Assembly (NCBI GenBank): GCA_012842395.1
Contig: DUSX01000002.1
Coordinates: 248,001 to 312,000 of the forward strand
Direction of reading: 5' to 3'
Length of the DNA: 64,000 nt
From: Bacillota bacterium
GTDB taxonomy: Bacteria; Bacillota; SHA-98; UBA4971
Both the position numbers and the translations under genes were made by a program. The notes under the pieces were generated by a model. It was not told where the DNA came from, did no database searches, and worked only from the letters and a program-made list of their open reading frames with translations. Each line of letters opens with the position of its first letter. Position 1 is the stretch's first letter. Positions 51,813 through 61,011 of this stretch are shown piece by piece.

Positions 51813-52042
51813 CCAAGCAGGACACAACAAGTTGGCGTTGCCTCTCAGTTGCGTGCGTCCCGCCCCAGATCATTGCCCTCACCCTACGGGGACGGAGCGT
51901 TCGCGGCGCCCAGCTCGAATCCGGACGGTGCTCAGGCCATGTTCGGCCCATGCTCGGCCGCCGCGCCGTGCCTGCGCCGACAACCCTTGCGACCCTCAAG
52001 AAAAGAGACGAATACCGCGCCTCCCTATTGCGTCACGCTTAG
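51813..52042 (-). repeat. Dispersed palindromic repeat, copy D
   Basis: It begins CCAAGCAGGACACAAC, then AAGTTGGCGTTGC. The centre is CAGCTCGAATCCGGAC, and CCTCAAGAAAAGAGACGAA matches copy C. It ends ATTGCGTCACGCTTAG. The terminal CTTAG (52038-52042) contains the TAA stop of the minus-strand wzz gene. It lies between wzz and cpsD. Confidence 0.75.
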
Positions 52043-53496
52043 GACGCTGCGGGTTCGCCCCCTCCCAATGGCTCGCCTTTCGGATGCTTGCGACGGAACC
52101 TCCGCATATCGGGGACAACCCCGAGCACGGGAAGCTCAAGGAGCCGTTCGACCTCCTCCTGGGTTTTGAATGACGTGTCCACGTACTCCATGACGAACGC
52201 GACACCTACTGCGACGAAGAGCCCGAGAAACGCGGCGATAGCCGTGTTGAGCAGCTTCCTCGGCTTGATGGGCTTCTCGGGAACCACCGCGCTATCTATC
52301 ACGTAGACGTCCGACACTTTCATGGCCTCTGTGATCCGCATTTCCTCGTACTTCGTGCGCAGCATCACGTAGATTTCTTCATCTACACGCTGCTCTCTCA
52401 TGAGGCGTGCGACGTCCATTTCTTTCTCCGGGATCGCCGCCAGTTTCGCCTCGGCGTCAAGAAGCATTCCGCGGAGCGCGGCTTGTTTCGCTTCGAGCCC
52501 CACGATGCGAGATTCGTTCTCCACTAGTTGCGTGCGCAGTGCCTGATAAATGGGGTTGAGGGAGCTAGTCTGCGAGCCGACCACGTTCTCCACTTCTTGG
52601 GCGAGTTTGGCCTTCACATCAGCGATCTGTGCCTTCAGGCTGATGACAGCCGGGTGGTTATCGGTGTATCGCTCGCGTGCTCCTGCTAGCTCGGTCTCAA
52701 GGTCCGACAGCCGGATCTTGTATTGCTGCACGAGCGGGTTATTCACAAGTGTCGTCGACGTGACGAGCGTCGGATCCGCCGACCTAAGGTTGCGCTCTAT
52801 CTCCTGCCTCTCCGCCATGGCCGCGTTGAGCTCTACCTGGGCCGCGGCGAGCTCTTTCTCGATCTCGGCGATCTTGTCTATCTGAGCTTTCGTTTCTTCT
52901 GTCGGCTCCACAACCATGCTGGACTTCTTGTATTGAAGGAGGGCATCCTCGGCCTTCCGGAGCGCTTGTTCGGAGATGGAAAGCTGCTGCGCGACAAACT
53001 CCCTTGCCGCACGCGCCGATTCCTGGTTCATCTTCTGGCTGTGTTCCCTGAAGACCTCGATCAGGGCATTCAGAAACGCGGCCGACCTCTCAGCATTGTC
53101 TGATTCCACGGAGAGCTTTGCCACGTTCGTTCCCTGGACTTGCTGGACCGATAGGCTCTTCTGCCACAGGGCGACGTCCTCGGGGGACACGGGAGTGTAC
53201 CAGCCCAACCGCGTTAGGACTGACTCCACAATGGTTCGGCTCTTAAGGAATTCCATGTAGTTTCTGATGTCATTTCCCGAAGTGCCCATCATCTCCTCCA
53301 TGAACGGCATCGTGCCCACCGCGCTATCAGTTCTCACCATTATCGTCGCAGTGGCTTGATAGATCTCGGTCATCCCGGCGCTGACCACGTACGCGGTCAG
53401 CGCACTGGTGAGAACAAGCGCAAGTATGAGCCATTTCCTGCGGGCGAGCACCCTCAGGTATTCGAGGAGATCAACTTCCTGCTCAAGCTGATCCAT
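52039..53496 (-). CDS. Wzz/GNVR-domain polysaccharide co-polymerase (CpsC-like), first copy
   Basis: The 485-residue protein has an N-terminal Wzz domain (DLLEYLRVLARRKWLILALVLTSALTAYVV, first helix), a long coiled-coil ectodomain (about 150-400; REFVAQQLSISEQALRKAEDALLQYKK, QIDKIAEIEKELAAAQVELNAAMAERQEI) with a GNVR-type segment (EKEMDVARLMREQRVDEEIYVMLRTKYEE), then PIKPRKLLNTAIAAFLGLFVAVGVAFVMEY (second helix) and a cytoplasmic tail of about 45 residues. The tail (TSFKTQEEVERLLELPVLGVVPDM) is the part that activates CpsD-type kinases. It is followed by cpsD after repeat copy D. Its stop codon is within the repeat end. Confidence 0.92.
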   Translation of the reverse strand: MDQLEQEVDLLEYLRVLARRKWLILALVLTSALTAYVVSAGMTEIYQATATIMVRTDSAVGTMPFMEEMMGTSGNDIRNYMEFLKSRTIVESVLTRLGWYTPVSPEDVALWQKSLSVQQVQGTNVAKLSVESDNAERSAAFLNALIEVFREHSQKMNQESARAAREFVAQQLSISEQALRKAEDALLQYKKSSMVVEPTEETKAQIDKIAEIEKELAAAQVELNAAMAERQEIERNLRSADPTLVTSTTLVNNPLVQQYKIRLSDLETELAGARERYTDNHPAVISLKAQIADVKAKLAQEVENVVGSQTSSLNPIYQALRTQLVENESRIVGLEAKQAALRGMLLDAEAKLAAIPEKEMDVARLMREQRVDEEIYVMLRTKYEEMRITEAMKVSDVYVIDSAVVPEKPIKPRKLLNTAIAAFLGLFVAVGVAFVMEYVDTSFKTQEEVERLLELPVLGVVPDMRRFRRKHPKGEPLGGGEPAAS

Positions 53497-53533
53497 AAGG
53501 CTTCGTCATCTCTCCTTAAAGCCCCGCACCACG

Positions 53534-56500
53534 CTATGGTGCGACAATGTCCTTGATAAGCTTCAGGCCGGATAGGAACGACAGCACTTTTTCCCAATCT
53601 ATCTTGGACGTGGCCGGCACGTAAACGATGTCGCCGCCCAACACGGGCGGGTTATCCTCAGCCTTGCCGGCGAAAAACAGGTCGTCCCGGCCGAGCACGA
53701 TTTCCTCACCTGCCGCGACCTGGCCGTTTCTGAAGATGCACACAGACTCAAGCGCCGCGCGCTTGGTAGGGCCGCCTGCAAGGGCCAGGGCGTCCATGAG
53801 CCGAGCGCTTTCGCGGATCGTGTAAACGCCGGGTCTGGCGACCTCGCCCACTACCACCACCTCGCGCCGGGCCTTGGGAACGAAGATGGTGTCCTGGTCG
53901 GATACGATCCGGTTGGAAGCGGGGTCTGAGCCTTTTAGAATCTTGTCCGCGTCGAGGAGGTACACCTGAGCGCCGTGTTCAGCTGACGCGGACGTGCCCG
54001 TGCCGTTCGTATGGGTTGTGAGCGTTACTTGCGAGCGGTCTGCGTCGTCAGTGAGCCCTCCCGCTACCGCCAAGGCGTCGGCAACGGAGCTCCCTGCCTT
54101 CAAATAGTAAAGGCCGGGCTTCGCCACCTCGCCGACGACATGTACTGCGATGGACCTTGGCACGTAAACGACTTCGCCCCCACGTAGAACCCACGAGGAA
54201 GCGTCCGCAGCCTCAGTCGGATGTCCCACGTCGAACTCGACGGCGTGCGGCGACCCATCTGCCCCCTGGGTCGTGACCCTCACTGCGCGGTCGTCGCCCA
54301 GTTGGGTGACTCCTCCCGCCATCGCCAGAACCTCGAGAAGAGTCGTGCCCTCGCGTATCGGATATACTCCGGGTCTTGCCACCTCACCGAGCACTGAAAC
54401 CTGCCGCACGTTCAACGGGACGAACACTGTATCACCGTGATGAACGATGATGTCCCGATCGAGGCTCTCAACGTCCACTTCAAGCACTTCGCCGGCGCCG
54501 TCTTGGGTCCGCCTCGTGAGCCTGATGGCGCTGTCGTCGCCCGTGTCGGTGACACCCCCTGCCATTGCGAGCACTTCGAGCAACGTCGTCCCGTCGCGTA
54601 TCTTGTATACCCCGGGCTTCATCACCTGGCCCATGACCGAGACCTCTCTCACGAGCTCGGGCACGAAGATGATGTCGCCGTCCCGAAGCGAGATGTTCTG
54701 ATCCTCAGCGCCCGCCATTATAGACCGCATGTCGACGGTGTGTACCCTCGCGGTCTCGCCCTGTCGTGTGAGGGTGACTGCTGACGGGTCGCCGTCCTCG
54801 GCGACTCCCCCCGCCCGCGAGATGGCGTCCATGAACCGAGCCGTGGCTCGGAGGCTGTAAGTCCCCGGCGCTTTCACTTTCCCGAGGATCATGACTGAGA
54901 TCGCCTTAGGGACATAAAGGACGTCGCCGTTTCTGACAATGTAGTTTTCATCGCCCCCGCCGGCGGCTTGGAGCCTGTCCAGGTCGACCGTGCGGCGCAC
55001 CTCGCCGTCAGGGCCCTTACTGGTAAGGACCGCGCTTGTTGCATCACCCTCCGGCCGCACGCCGCCCGCGAGCGCCAGCACGTCGAGAACGCGCGTTTCC
55101 TTGTGAATCTTGTACGTGCCCGGGCGGTCCACTTCTCCGAGGACTGACACCTCCTGGATGAGTTCTGGGATGGAGATGATGTCCTGGTCTTGAAGAACGA
55201 CGTTGTCCTCAGGCTTGGCACCGTTGAGTATCCCTTCGAGGTCGAGGACTCTGGCCGTCACGGATGCCGCGGCACTCGCGTTCTTTGCGGACGTGCGCGT
55301 GAGGGAAACCTGCGACGAGTCCGCGACGTCCGTGGGCCCACCAGCCTTAGCGACGGCGTCGACCAGGCGGCTGCCTGCGCGCAATCGGTAAGTGCCGGGG
55401 GATTTCACCTGCCCGAGCACCTGCACCTCAATGGCTCTCGGCACATAAACCATGTCGCCGGGTTCCAGCTTGAAGGCGCTGCCCATGATGATGCGCGAGT
55501 CACCGCCTTGGCTCGCGATGTTGCCGGAATCGCTCAAGTCTATCTCGAATACCTGGGTCGTTCCGCCCTTGCTCCGGCTCACTCGGACGCAAGTGATGTC
55601 GCCATCGAGCCCGGGCCCTCCCGCCGCCGCGATGGCGTCGAAGACTTTGGTGTCGGGGCCGACGGGGTACACACCAGGCTTTTCAACTTCGCCCAGCACG
55701 GAGATGGTACGCACCGCCTCCGGGACGTGGATTATGTCGCCGTCCGCGAGAAGGAGGTTGTCCCTGCTGTCTGGAGCGGCGACAGCAGCCCTGAGGTCCA
55801 CGGTCCGCGCGCCGTCCTGTCGCGACACCGAGACATTGCTGGGGTCGCCCTCGGGAAGCACGTCTCCAGCTCTCGCGATGGCATCGGCGAGGCGGGCTCC
55901 ACGCTCCAGGTAGTACGTGCCCGGTGCCCGGACCATTCCCATGACTTTGACTGCGAGCGCCCTGGGCACGAAGACCGTGTCGCCGTCGGCGAGAACGCAT
56001 GCTGAGGGTTCTGCGGTGCCTGCAAGCACGGCGCGCAAGTCGACGGTGGTCGGCTCCGCGCCGGGGCCGGGCGCGGCCCCCGAAGGCGTCGCAAGCCCCG
56101 CCCTGTGCGTGACCTTGATACAAGTCACGTCAGCCTCAGCTGTGTCTCCTCCGGCCGCCGCGATCACATCCAGAATGTTGGGTGGCTCGGGAAAGCTGAA
56201 CGTTCCGGGGGAGCGGACGCTTCCCATGACGTTTACGCGGACGAGCCGCGACTCGCGGACCGACACTGTGACCCTGGGATTCTTGAGATAATAGGAGAGT
56301 TTCTCGGTGAGGACCTCCTGGAGCCCTGGCACGGTCAACCCAGCCGCCTGGACCTCTTCTATGAGGCTTGTGAACGATATCTTCCCGTCCTCCCTGACCC
56401 TTACCATCGCGGACAGGTCTTCATAACCCCATACGGCTATATCGAGCAGGTCGCCGGCGGAGATGATGTAGCCCGCTGGCGACTCACGAGCGGCCGACGA

Positions 56501-56641
56501 GGCGACCTGGGCAGATGTGGTCTGCACGAACGCCGCGAGAAGCACGCAGATGCAGACAAGGAGCGCGGGAACACCTGTTGGCAGCGCGGGCGATACGAAA
56601 ACAGAACGCAACCGCTTCATCATATCGTGTGGACGTGTCAC
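53534..56641 (-). CDS. Polysaccharide export protein with about ten SLBB repeats (Wza-like)
   Basis: This 1035-residue secreted protein has a signal peptide (about 20-45) without lipobox, a polysaccharide-export (Poly_export) domain (YIISAGDLLDIAVWGYEDLSAMVRVREDGKISF, LTEKLSYYLKNPRVTVSV; about 55-140), and then ten SLBB blocks. Each has a strand like VSVLGEVxxPGVYxI, a helix like LLEVLAMAGGVT and a closing DGDxIFVP strand. The blocks begin near residues 145, 235, 320, 405, 490, 575, 660, 745, 835 and 935. Wza has about two SLBB domains and no Wza-type C-terminal helix is seen here. It should form the export channel or a long periplasmic conduit. The start may be GTG 56641 or the ATGs at 56623 and 56620. 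Confidence 0.9.
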   Translation of the reverse strand: MTRPHDMMKRLRSVFVSPALPTGVPALLVCICVLLAAFVQTTSAQVASSAARESPAGYIISAGDLLDIAVWGYEDLSAMVRVREDGKISFTSLIEEVQAAGLTVPGLQEVLTEKLSYYLKNPRVTVSVRESRLVRVNVMGSVRSPGTFSFPEPPNILDVIAAAGGDTAEADVTCIKVTHRAGLATPSGAAPGPGAEPTTVDLRAVLAGTAEPSACVLADGDTVFVPRALAVKVMGMVRAPGTYYLERGARLADAIARAGDVLPEGDPSNVSVSRQDGARTVDLRAAVAAPDSRDNLLLADGDIIHVPEAVRTISVLGEVEKPGVYPVGPDTKVFDAIAAAGGPGLDGDITCVRVSRSKGGTTQVFEIDLSDSGNIASQGGDSRIIMGSAFKLEPGDMVYVPRAIEVQVLGQVKSPGTYRLRAGSRLVDAVAKAGGPTDVADSSQVSLTRTSAKNASAAASVTARVLDLEGILNGAKPEDNVVLQDQDIISIPELIQEVSVLGEVDRPGTYKIHKETRVLDVLALAGGVRPEGDATSAVLTSKGPDGEVRRTVDLDRLQAAGGGDENYIVRNGDVLYVPKAISVMILGKVKAPGTYSLRATARFMDAISRAGGVAEDGDPSAVTLTRQGETARVHTVDMRSIMAGAEDQNISLRDGDIIFVPELVREVSVMGQVMKPGVYKIRDGTTLLEVLAMAGGVTDTGDDSAIRLTRRTQDGAGEVLEVDVESLDRDIIVHHGDTVFVPLNVRQVSVLGEVARPGVYPIREGTTLLEVLAMAGGVTQLGDDRAVRVTTQGADGSPHAVEFDVGHPTEAADASSWVLRGGEVVYVPRSIAVHVVGEVAKPGLYYLKAGSSVADALAVAGGLTDDADRSQVTLTTHTNGTGTSASAEHGAQVYLLDADKILKGSDPASNRIVSDQDTIFVPKARREVVVVGEVARPGVYTIRESARLMDALALAGGPTKRAALESVCIFRNGQVAAGEEIVLGRDDLFFAGKAEDNPPVLGGDIVYVPATSKIDWEKVLSFLSGLKLIKDIVAP

Positions 56642-56987
56642 CCTTCCGTTACCGTCTCACGTTCGTGAGTTCCGGGCACTGGCACGGTGCCGGAGACTCT
56701 TACGACACCAGAATTCTACCATCTCCGAGCGATTCCTTCCTGCGAGTCGCATTTCCTCGGATCGGCTTTTCGTCAATGCCTCTATCCTTGAGGATTTTAG
56801 AAAATGTTTTCATCTAGTCGTGTCCCGGCACTTGACACATGAAGGAAATCCTGGCGCTTGCGACGAACACATCAACGCACGGTGTTTCCGCGCGGTCGGC
56901 GCCTGTGCGGGAGCGGGCGTGGCGGTGAGGAGCCGCGGCTCGTGGCGCAAGATCCCGCTCAACCACGGAGTTGGAGTGTGAGGTCCC
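56642..56987. promoter_or_regulatory. Divergent regulatory region of the polysaccharide locus
   Basis: This 346-base gap separates the minus-strand export operon from the plus-strand CapD-like gene, so both promoters should be here. It has the clearest AT-rich patch of the region (about 56775-56815), including ATTTTAGAAAATG, a partial match to a CodY box with one base missing in the centre. TTGACA occurs at 56832-56837 on the plus strand, without a good -10 partner. No gene is supported. Confidence 0.5.
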
Positions 56988-58943
56988 ATGACTCGCAGGG
57001 CAAGGAGAGCTATCCTTGTGAGCTGCGACATTGCGTGCTGCCTTGCAAGCGTCTTTATGGCACTGCTCGTGCGCTTTGAGTTCAACCAGGCACGAGCACT
57101 GCCATATCTCAATATGATCTCGCCACGCCTGCCTGCACTGCTGGTACTTAGGATCGCTTCGTACCAGGCATTCGGCCTTTACGATAGACTGTGGCAATTC
57201 GCAAGCGTCCGGGAGCTCGTGGCCATCGCTGAAGCCGGCACCGTGGCATCGATCGGCGATTACTTCCTGCTACACCTAATCCATGGACCTGGCTTTCCTC
57301 GAAGCGCCACCATTCTCATGTGGCTATTCAACATCAGCCTTGCTGGCGGGCTGCGCCTCTTCGCCCGGCTGAGGCGGGAATGGATTCTGACGGGCAGGTC
57401 CCGGGCCTGGGCGACCAACGGAGCGGCGCCTACACGACCTGGGCCTGGGCCGGGTGGCGCTGAGTGGCAGGTCGGCCCGTGCCGGCGTGCTCTCATCATA
57501 GGTGCCGGCGAGGCTGGCGTGCTGGTGGCGAAGGAGCTCCGAGCCCATCCGGAGCTGTGTTACGACATAGTCGGGTTTGTGGATGACGACCGTTCAAAGC
57601 AGGGATATATGGTCGCAGACTTGCGAGTGCTGGGCACGCGCGCTGATCTCCCGAGCCTTGTCGCGCGGCACGACGTGGACGAGATCATCATAGCCATGCC
57701 GTCGGTGCCTGGCCGTGTCGTGAAGGAGATCGTGGCCGCGTGCGAAGGGCTCGGGACGCGCGTCAAGACTCTTCCAGGAGTGTACGAGCTCATTGACGGC
57801 AAAGTGGATGTGAGCCGTATCCGCGACGTCCAGATAGAAGACTTGCTGAGGCGGGAACAAGTCAGGGTGGACCTCGACAAGATCGGCGGTTACTTGACAG
57901 GTCGGCCGGTACTCGTGACGGGCGCCGGCGGATCTATAGGACAGGAGCTGTGCCGACAGATCGCGAGGTTCCAACCGGCAAGCCTCGTGCTCTTGGGGCA
58001 TGCAGAAAACGACATATACGACATCGACCTCGAGCTCAGGGAGACGTGTCCCTCTCTCAACGTCGTGCCCGTCATAGGCGATATACGGGACGCGGCGCGC
58101 ATGGAAAGCGTGTTCGCACGCTACAAGCCGGACGTGGTCTTTCACGCGGCCGCCCACAAGCATGTGCCGCTCATGGAGATGCATCCCGAAGAGGCGATAA
58201 ACAACAACGTTTTCGGCACTTGGAATGTTGCGTGCGCGGCCGATCGGCACGCTGCTTCCAGGTTCGTGCTCATTTCGACTGACAAGGCCGTGAACCCCGT
58301 GAGCATCATGGGCAGCACCAAGCGGGCGGCTGAGCTCCTCATCCAGGCCTTGAACGAGCATAGCAACACGAGATTCATGGCGGTCAGGTTCGGGAACGTC
58401 CTTGGGAGCAGGGGGAGTGTGATACCGCTCTTCAAGCGGCAGATCGCAGCGGGCGGCCCGATCACGGTGACCCACCCCGATATGGTGCGCTACTTCATGA
58501 CCATCCCCGAAGCTGTCCAACTCGTTATACAGGCTGCCGCAATGGGTGAAGGCGGAGAGGTCTTCGTGCTCGATATGGGGGAGCCTGTCCGCATAGTTGA
58601 CCTCGCTCGCGATCTCGTGCGACTGTCTGGCCTTGACCCGGACAAGGACATAGAGATCAAGTTCACGGGCGTGCGTCCTGGTGAAAAGCTCTTTGAAGAG
58701 TTGCTTACGGCGGAGGAAGGGACGGTAGCCACCTGTCACGAACGGATATTCATAGCGAGGAGCACGGCTACGCTTGACGGGAGCGTCGAGGAGTTCCTCA
58801 AGACCTGCCGTGAGCTTGCGGCAGCGGGCGAAGCAGGCGGAGCCCAGTTCGTGAGCTGGGTTCGTGAGCTCACGAGCCATGACGGGGCCCGCCGTGCTGG
58901 GGCGTCAGGGGTGCGTCCCCTGGCAGCGAGGAGCGGCACGTGA
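56988..58943 (+). CDS. capD: Membrane-bound UDP-N-acetylhexosamine 4,6-dehydratase (CapD/PglF-like)
   Basis: The 651-residue protein has four N-terminal membrane helices (about 8-130), a CoA-binding-like Rossmann domain (LIIGAGEAGVLVAKELRAHP, DIVGFVDDD, about 165-290) and a short-chain dehydrogenase domain (LVTGAGGSIGQELCRQI, about 305; VFHAAAHKHVPLMEMHPEEAINNNVFGT; ISTDKAVNPVSIMGSTKRAAE with Lys and a Met in place of Tyr, as in PglF/CapD; RFGNVLGSRGSVIPLFKRQI). It makes UDP-4-keto-6-deoxy-hexosamine for rare amino sugars of the exopolysaccharide. ATG 56988 is supported only by a weak GAGGT site. The tail (about 620-651) is Arg/Ala-rich and not conserved. Confidence 0.92.
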   Translation: MTRRARRAILVSCDIACCLASVFMALLVRFEFNQARALPYLNMISPRLPALLVLRIASYQAFGLYDRLWQFASVRELVAIAEAGTVASIGDYFLLHLIHGPGFPRSATILMWLFNISLAGGLRLFARLRREWILTGRSRAWATNGAAPTRPGPGPGGAEWQVGPCRRALIIGAGEAGVLVAKELRAHPELCYDIVGFVDDDRSKQGYMVADLRVLGTRADLPSLVARHDVDEIIIAMPSVPGRVVKEIVAACEGLGTRVKTLPGVYELIDGKVDVSRIRDVQIEDLLRREQVRVDLDKIGGYLTGRPVLVTGAGGSIGQELCRQIARFQPASLVLLGHAENDIYDIDLELRETCPSLNVVPVIGDIRDAARMESVFARYKPDVVFHAAAHKHVPLMEMHPEEAINNNVFGTWNVACAADRHAASRFVLISTDKAVNPVSIMGSTKRAAELLIQALNEHSNTRFMAVRFGNVLGSRGSVIPLFKRQIAAGGPITVTHPDMVRYFMTIPEAVQLVIQAAAMGEGGEVFVLDMGEPVRIVDLARDLVRLSGLDPDKDIEIKFTGVRPGEKLFEELLTAEEGTVATCHERIFIARSTATLDGSVEEFLKTCRELAAAGEAGGAQFVSWVRELTSHDGARRAGASGVRPLAARSGT

Positions 58944-59033
58944 TGGCTCCAGCGCAAGCCGTTCCTCGGAGCCTGAGGTGAGGAGAGAGCTGGAAGAGCG
59001 AAGCCGAGGCGAGCGGGGGCTGACGAAGGGAAA

Positions 59034-60620
59034 ATGGTGACTCCTCTTGAAGCGTTGTTCGTCCTGGCTGCCGCTGGGTACGTCCTTGGCGGCATCAGTG
59101 TGGGAAGCATGCAGCTCGGGACGTCGGGGGTGCTGCTCGCGGCGCTGTACTTCGGGCACCTGGGATACGAGATACCAGGCATCGTGCGCGATCTCGGGCT
59201 TGCGCTGTTTGTAGGTTCCGTGGGTCTCACGGCGGGCCCAAGGTTTTTCAGGAACCTTAGGCGAAACGCGCTATCGTACGGCGCGATAGCTCTTCTCATA
59301 GTGGGTTCGGGAGCAGCGGCAACGGTGCTTCTTGCAAGGGCTCTCGACATCCCGCGGGCGCTTGCAGTGGGCATTTACACGGGCGCCCTCACCACCACGC
59401 CGGGCCTTGCCGTGGCGCTTGAGGCCACGGGCGACAATGCGGCGTCGATCGGGTACGGGATAGCCTACCCCTTCGGCGTGGTAGGCGTTGTACTCTTCGT
59501 GCAGCTCATGCCGCAAATCCTTCGAAGGAATCTGAAGGAAGAGGTAGCAAGGCTATCGCGGGCGCCAGAGAGAGGCGTGAAACTCGCGGAGACGCTCCTT
59601 GTGCGTGAATTCATCGTGGAAAATCCCGATGTGGAGCGCAAAACCCTCGCTGAGCTCGGTGTGCTCTCGCGCACGGGGGCCGTGGTGTCCCGTGTGCAAA
59701 GAGGGCGCCAAGTCTTCGCGGCGCTCGGCGATACCGTGCTCATGAGGGGGGACGGAATACGTGCCGTTGGGACCGACGAGGCGCTTGCGAAGCTGGAGGC
59801 GCTCGTCGGGCGCCGCGCGTACCTCTCCATGGACGAGCCGGGGGTGGATCTGCGCGACCTTACCCTGGAGAGCCGCGAGGTCGCTGGGACCACCGTCCGC
59901 GAGCTAAATCCCAGCGAGCGTTACGGGGTGGTGCTTACCAGGGTCAGACGGGCCGGCGTTGAGTTCACGCCACGCGCAGACACCCTGCTCGAGCAAAAGG
60001 ACGTCGTGCGAGCGGTGGGCGCACCGCACGCGCTTGATAAGTTCGAGGCGGCCTTGGGGCGTCAGAGGCGGCCGCTAGAACGGACGGGCATGCTCGCTTT
60101 GACGCTTGTGTTGGCCGCAGGGCTGCTCATAAGCCGGCTACGCGTGCAGATTCCCGGTGTCGGACCCCTGAGCCTTGGCATCGCCGGCGGACCTCTCATG
60201 GCAGGGCTCGTGGTCGGGCATTTCGGCGGCGTGGGACGGTGGTCCCTTAGGCCGCCAGGGCACACGCTCGGGATCACGCGCGAGATGGGTCTCATGCTCT
60301 TTCTAGCTGGCGCGGGCGTTGCTGCAGGGCGTGGGTTCGTAGCCACCGTGGCGAAATACGGTTGGCTGCTCTTCGCGAGCGGCGCGCTCATCACGTTGGT
60401 TCCGATGGTGCTCGGGTTCGCTGCATCGGCGTGGCTTTTCAAGCTCAACCTGCCCGACAACCTAGGAAGCATCTGCGGAGGGATGACGAGCACGCCGGCT
60501 CTCGGAGCACTCATAACTGCCGCCGGAAGCGACGAGGTCGCGGCTCCATACGCGGCCACTTACCCGTTCGCACTCGTGTTCGTGGTGCTCGCCACCCAGG
60601 CCCTCGCGATCGTCTTGTAG
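59034..60620 (+). CDS. Aspartate:alanine exchanger family (AspT/YidE-like) transporter
   Basis: The 528-residue membrane protein has two homologous halves of hydrophobic helices (about 1-170 and 345-528), each with a GL..GxxxAG type stretch (LGLALFVGSVGLTAGPRFF and MGLMLFLAGAGVAAGRGFV) and a glycine-rich TTTPGLA or TSTPALGAL loop. Between them are two RCK-C/TrkA-C regulatory domains (about 185-265 and 275-345). This is the AspT/YidE architecture. AspT exchanges aspartate for alanine; many relatives have unknown substrates. The gene lies 90 bases after capD and may be cotranscribed, but a role in polysaccharide is not indicated. Confidence 0.85.
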   Translation: MVTPLEALFVLAAAGYVLGGISVGSMQLGTSGVLLAALYFGHLGYEIPGIVRDLGLALFVGSVGLTAGPRFFRNLRRNALSYGAIALLIVGSGAAATVLLARALDIPRALAVGIYTGALTTTPGLAVALEATGDNAASIGYGIAYPFGVVGVVLFVQLMPQILRRNLKEEVARLSRAPERGVKLAETLLVREFIVENPDVERKTLAELGVLSRTGAVVSRVQRGRQVFAALGDTVLMRGDGIRAVGTDEALAKLEALVGRRAYLSMDEPGVDLRDLTLESREVAGTTVRELNPSERYGVVLTRVRRAGVEFTPRADTLLEQKDVVRAVGAPHALDKFEAALGRQRRPLERTGMLALTLVLAAGLLISRLRVQIPGVGPLSLGIAGGPLMAGLVVGHFGGVGRWSLRPPGHTLGITREMGLMLFLAGAGVAAGRGFVATVAKYGWLLFASGALITLVPMVLGFAASAWLFKLNLPDNLGSICGGMTSTPALGALITAAGSDEVAAPYAATYPFALVFVVLATQALAIVL

Positions 60621-60947
60621 TGCGCCGGTCGCGGGCGCAGGTAGTGATGGTCTTTCTCGTGGGCCCTGCCAACATGTGCGGAGCACGGCGACTAGGGGCC
60701 GCCCGAGAAGTGCATGGCGGGAACGAAAGGAACCTGCCATCGGGCGCCAGCCCGAACCTTGCGCGAAACTGGCTGGAGGAGTCGCTCGCCAAGAACTGCT
60801 GGATTCGCATAGCCGCACTTTAACCTCCCACCCATAGCTTGCCACAGTCGCCGTCCATCCGGGATCCCCCGACCTGGCTAGGACCACATTCCTGTCCTTT
60901 GTGTCTTACATGTGCCTTACAGAATCCGCGATTGTTGCGGAAAACCA
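60621..60947. other. Non-coding region after the AspT-like gene
   Basis: This 327-base stretch has several overlapping frames without ribosome sites or known products and a GC-rich stretch near 60700. No clear terminator follows the transporter. It leads into the metK promoter. Confidence 0.5.
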
Positions 60948-60977
60948 TTGCACTTCGCGCGGCTGGGGTAGTATAAT
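60948..60977 (+). promoter_or_regulatory. Sigma-A promoter of metK
   Basis: TTGCAC (60948-60953), an 18-base spacer and TATAAT (60972-60977) lie about 35 bases before the SAM riboswitch. Transcription should begin near 60985, so the riboswitch is fully inside the leader. Confidence 0.85.
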
Positions 60978-61011
60978 ACTGCCAGCAGCCTGGAAAACAC
61001 AATATGGAAGG

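Noticed and set aside
56832-56860. TTGACA as a promoter for capD
   Set aside because: There is no TATAAT-like hexamer 16-18 bases downstream.
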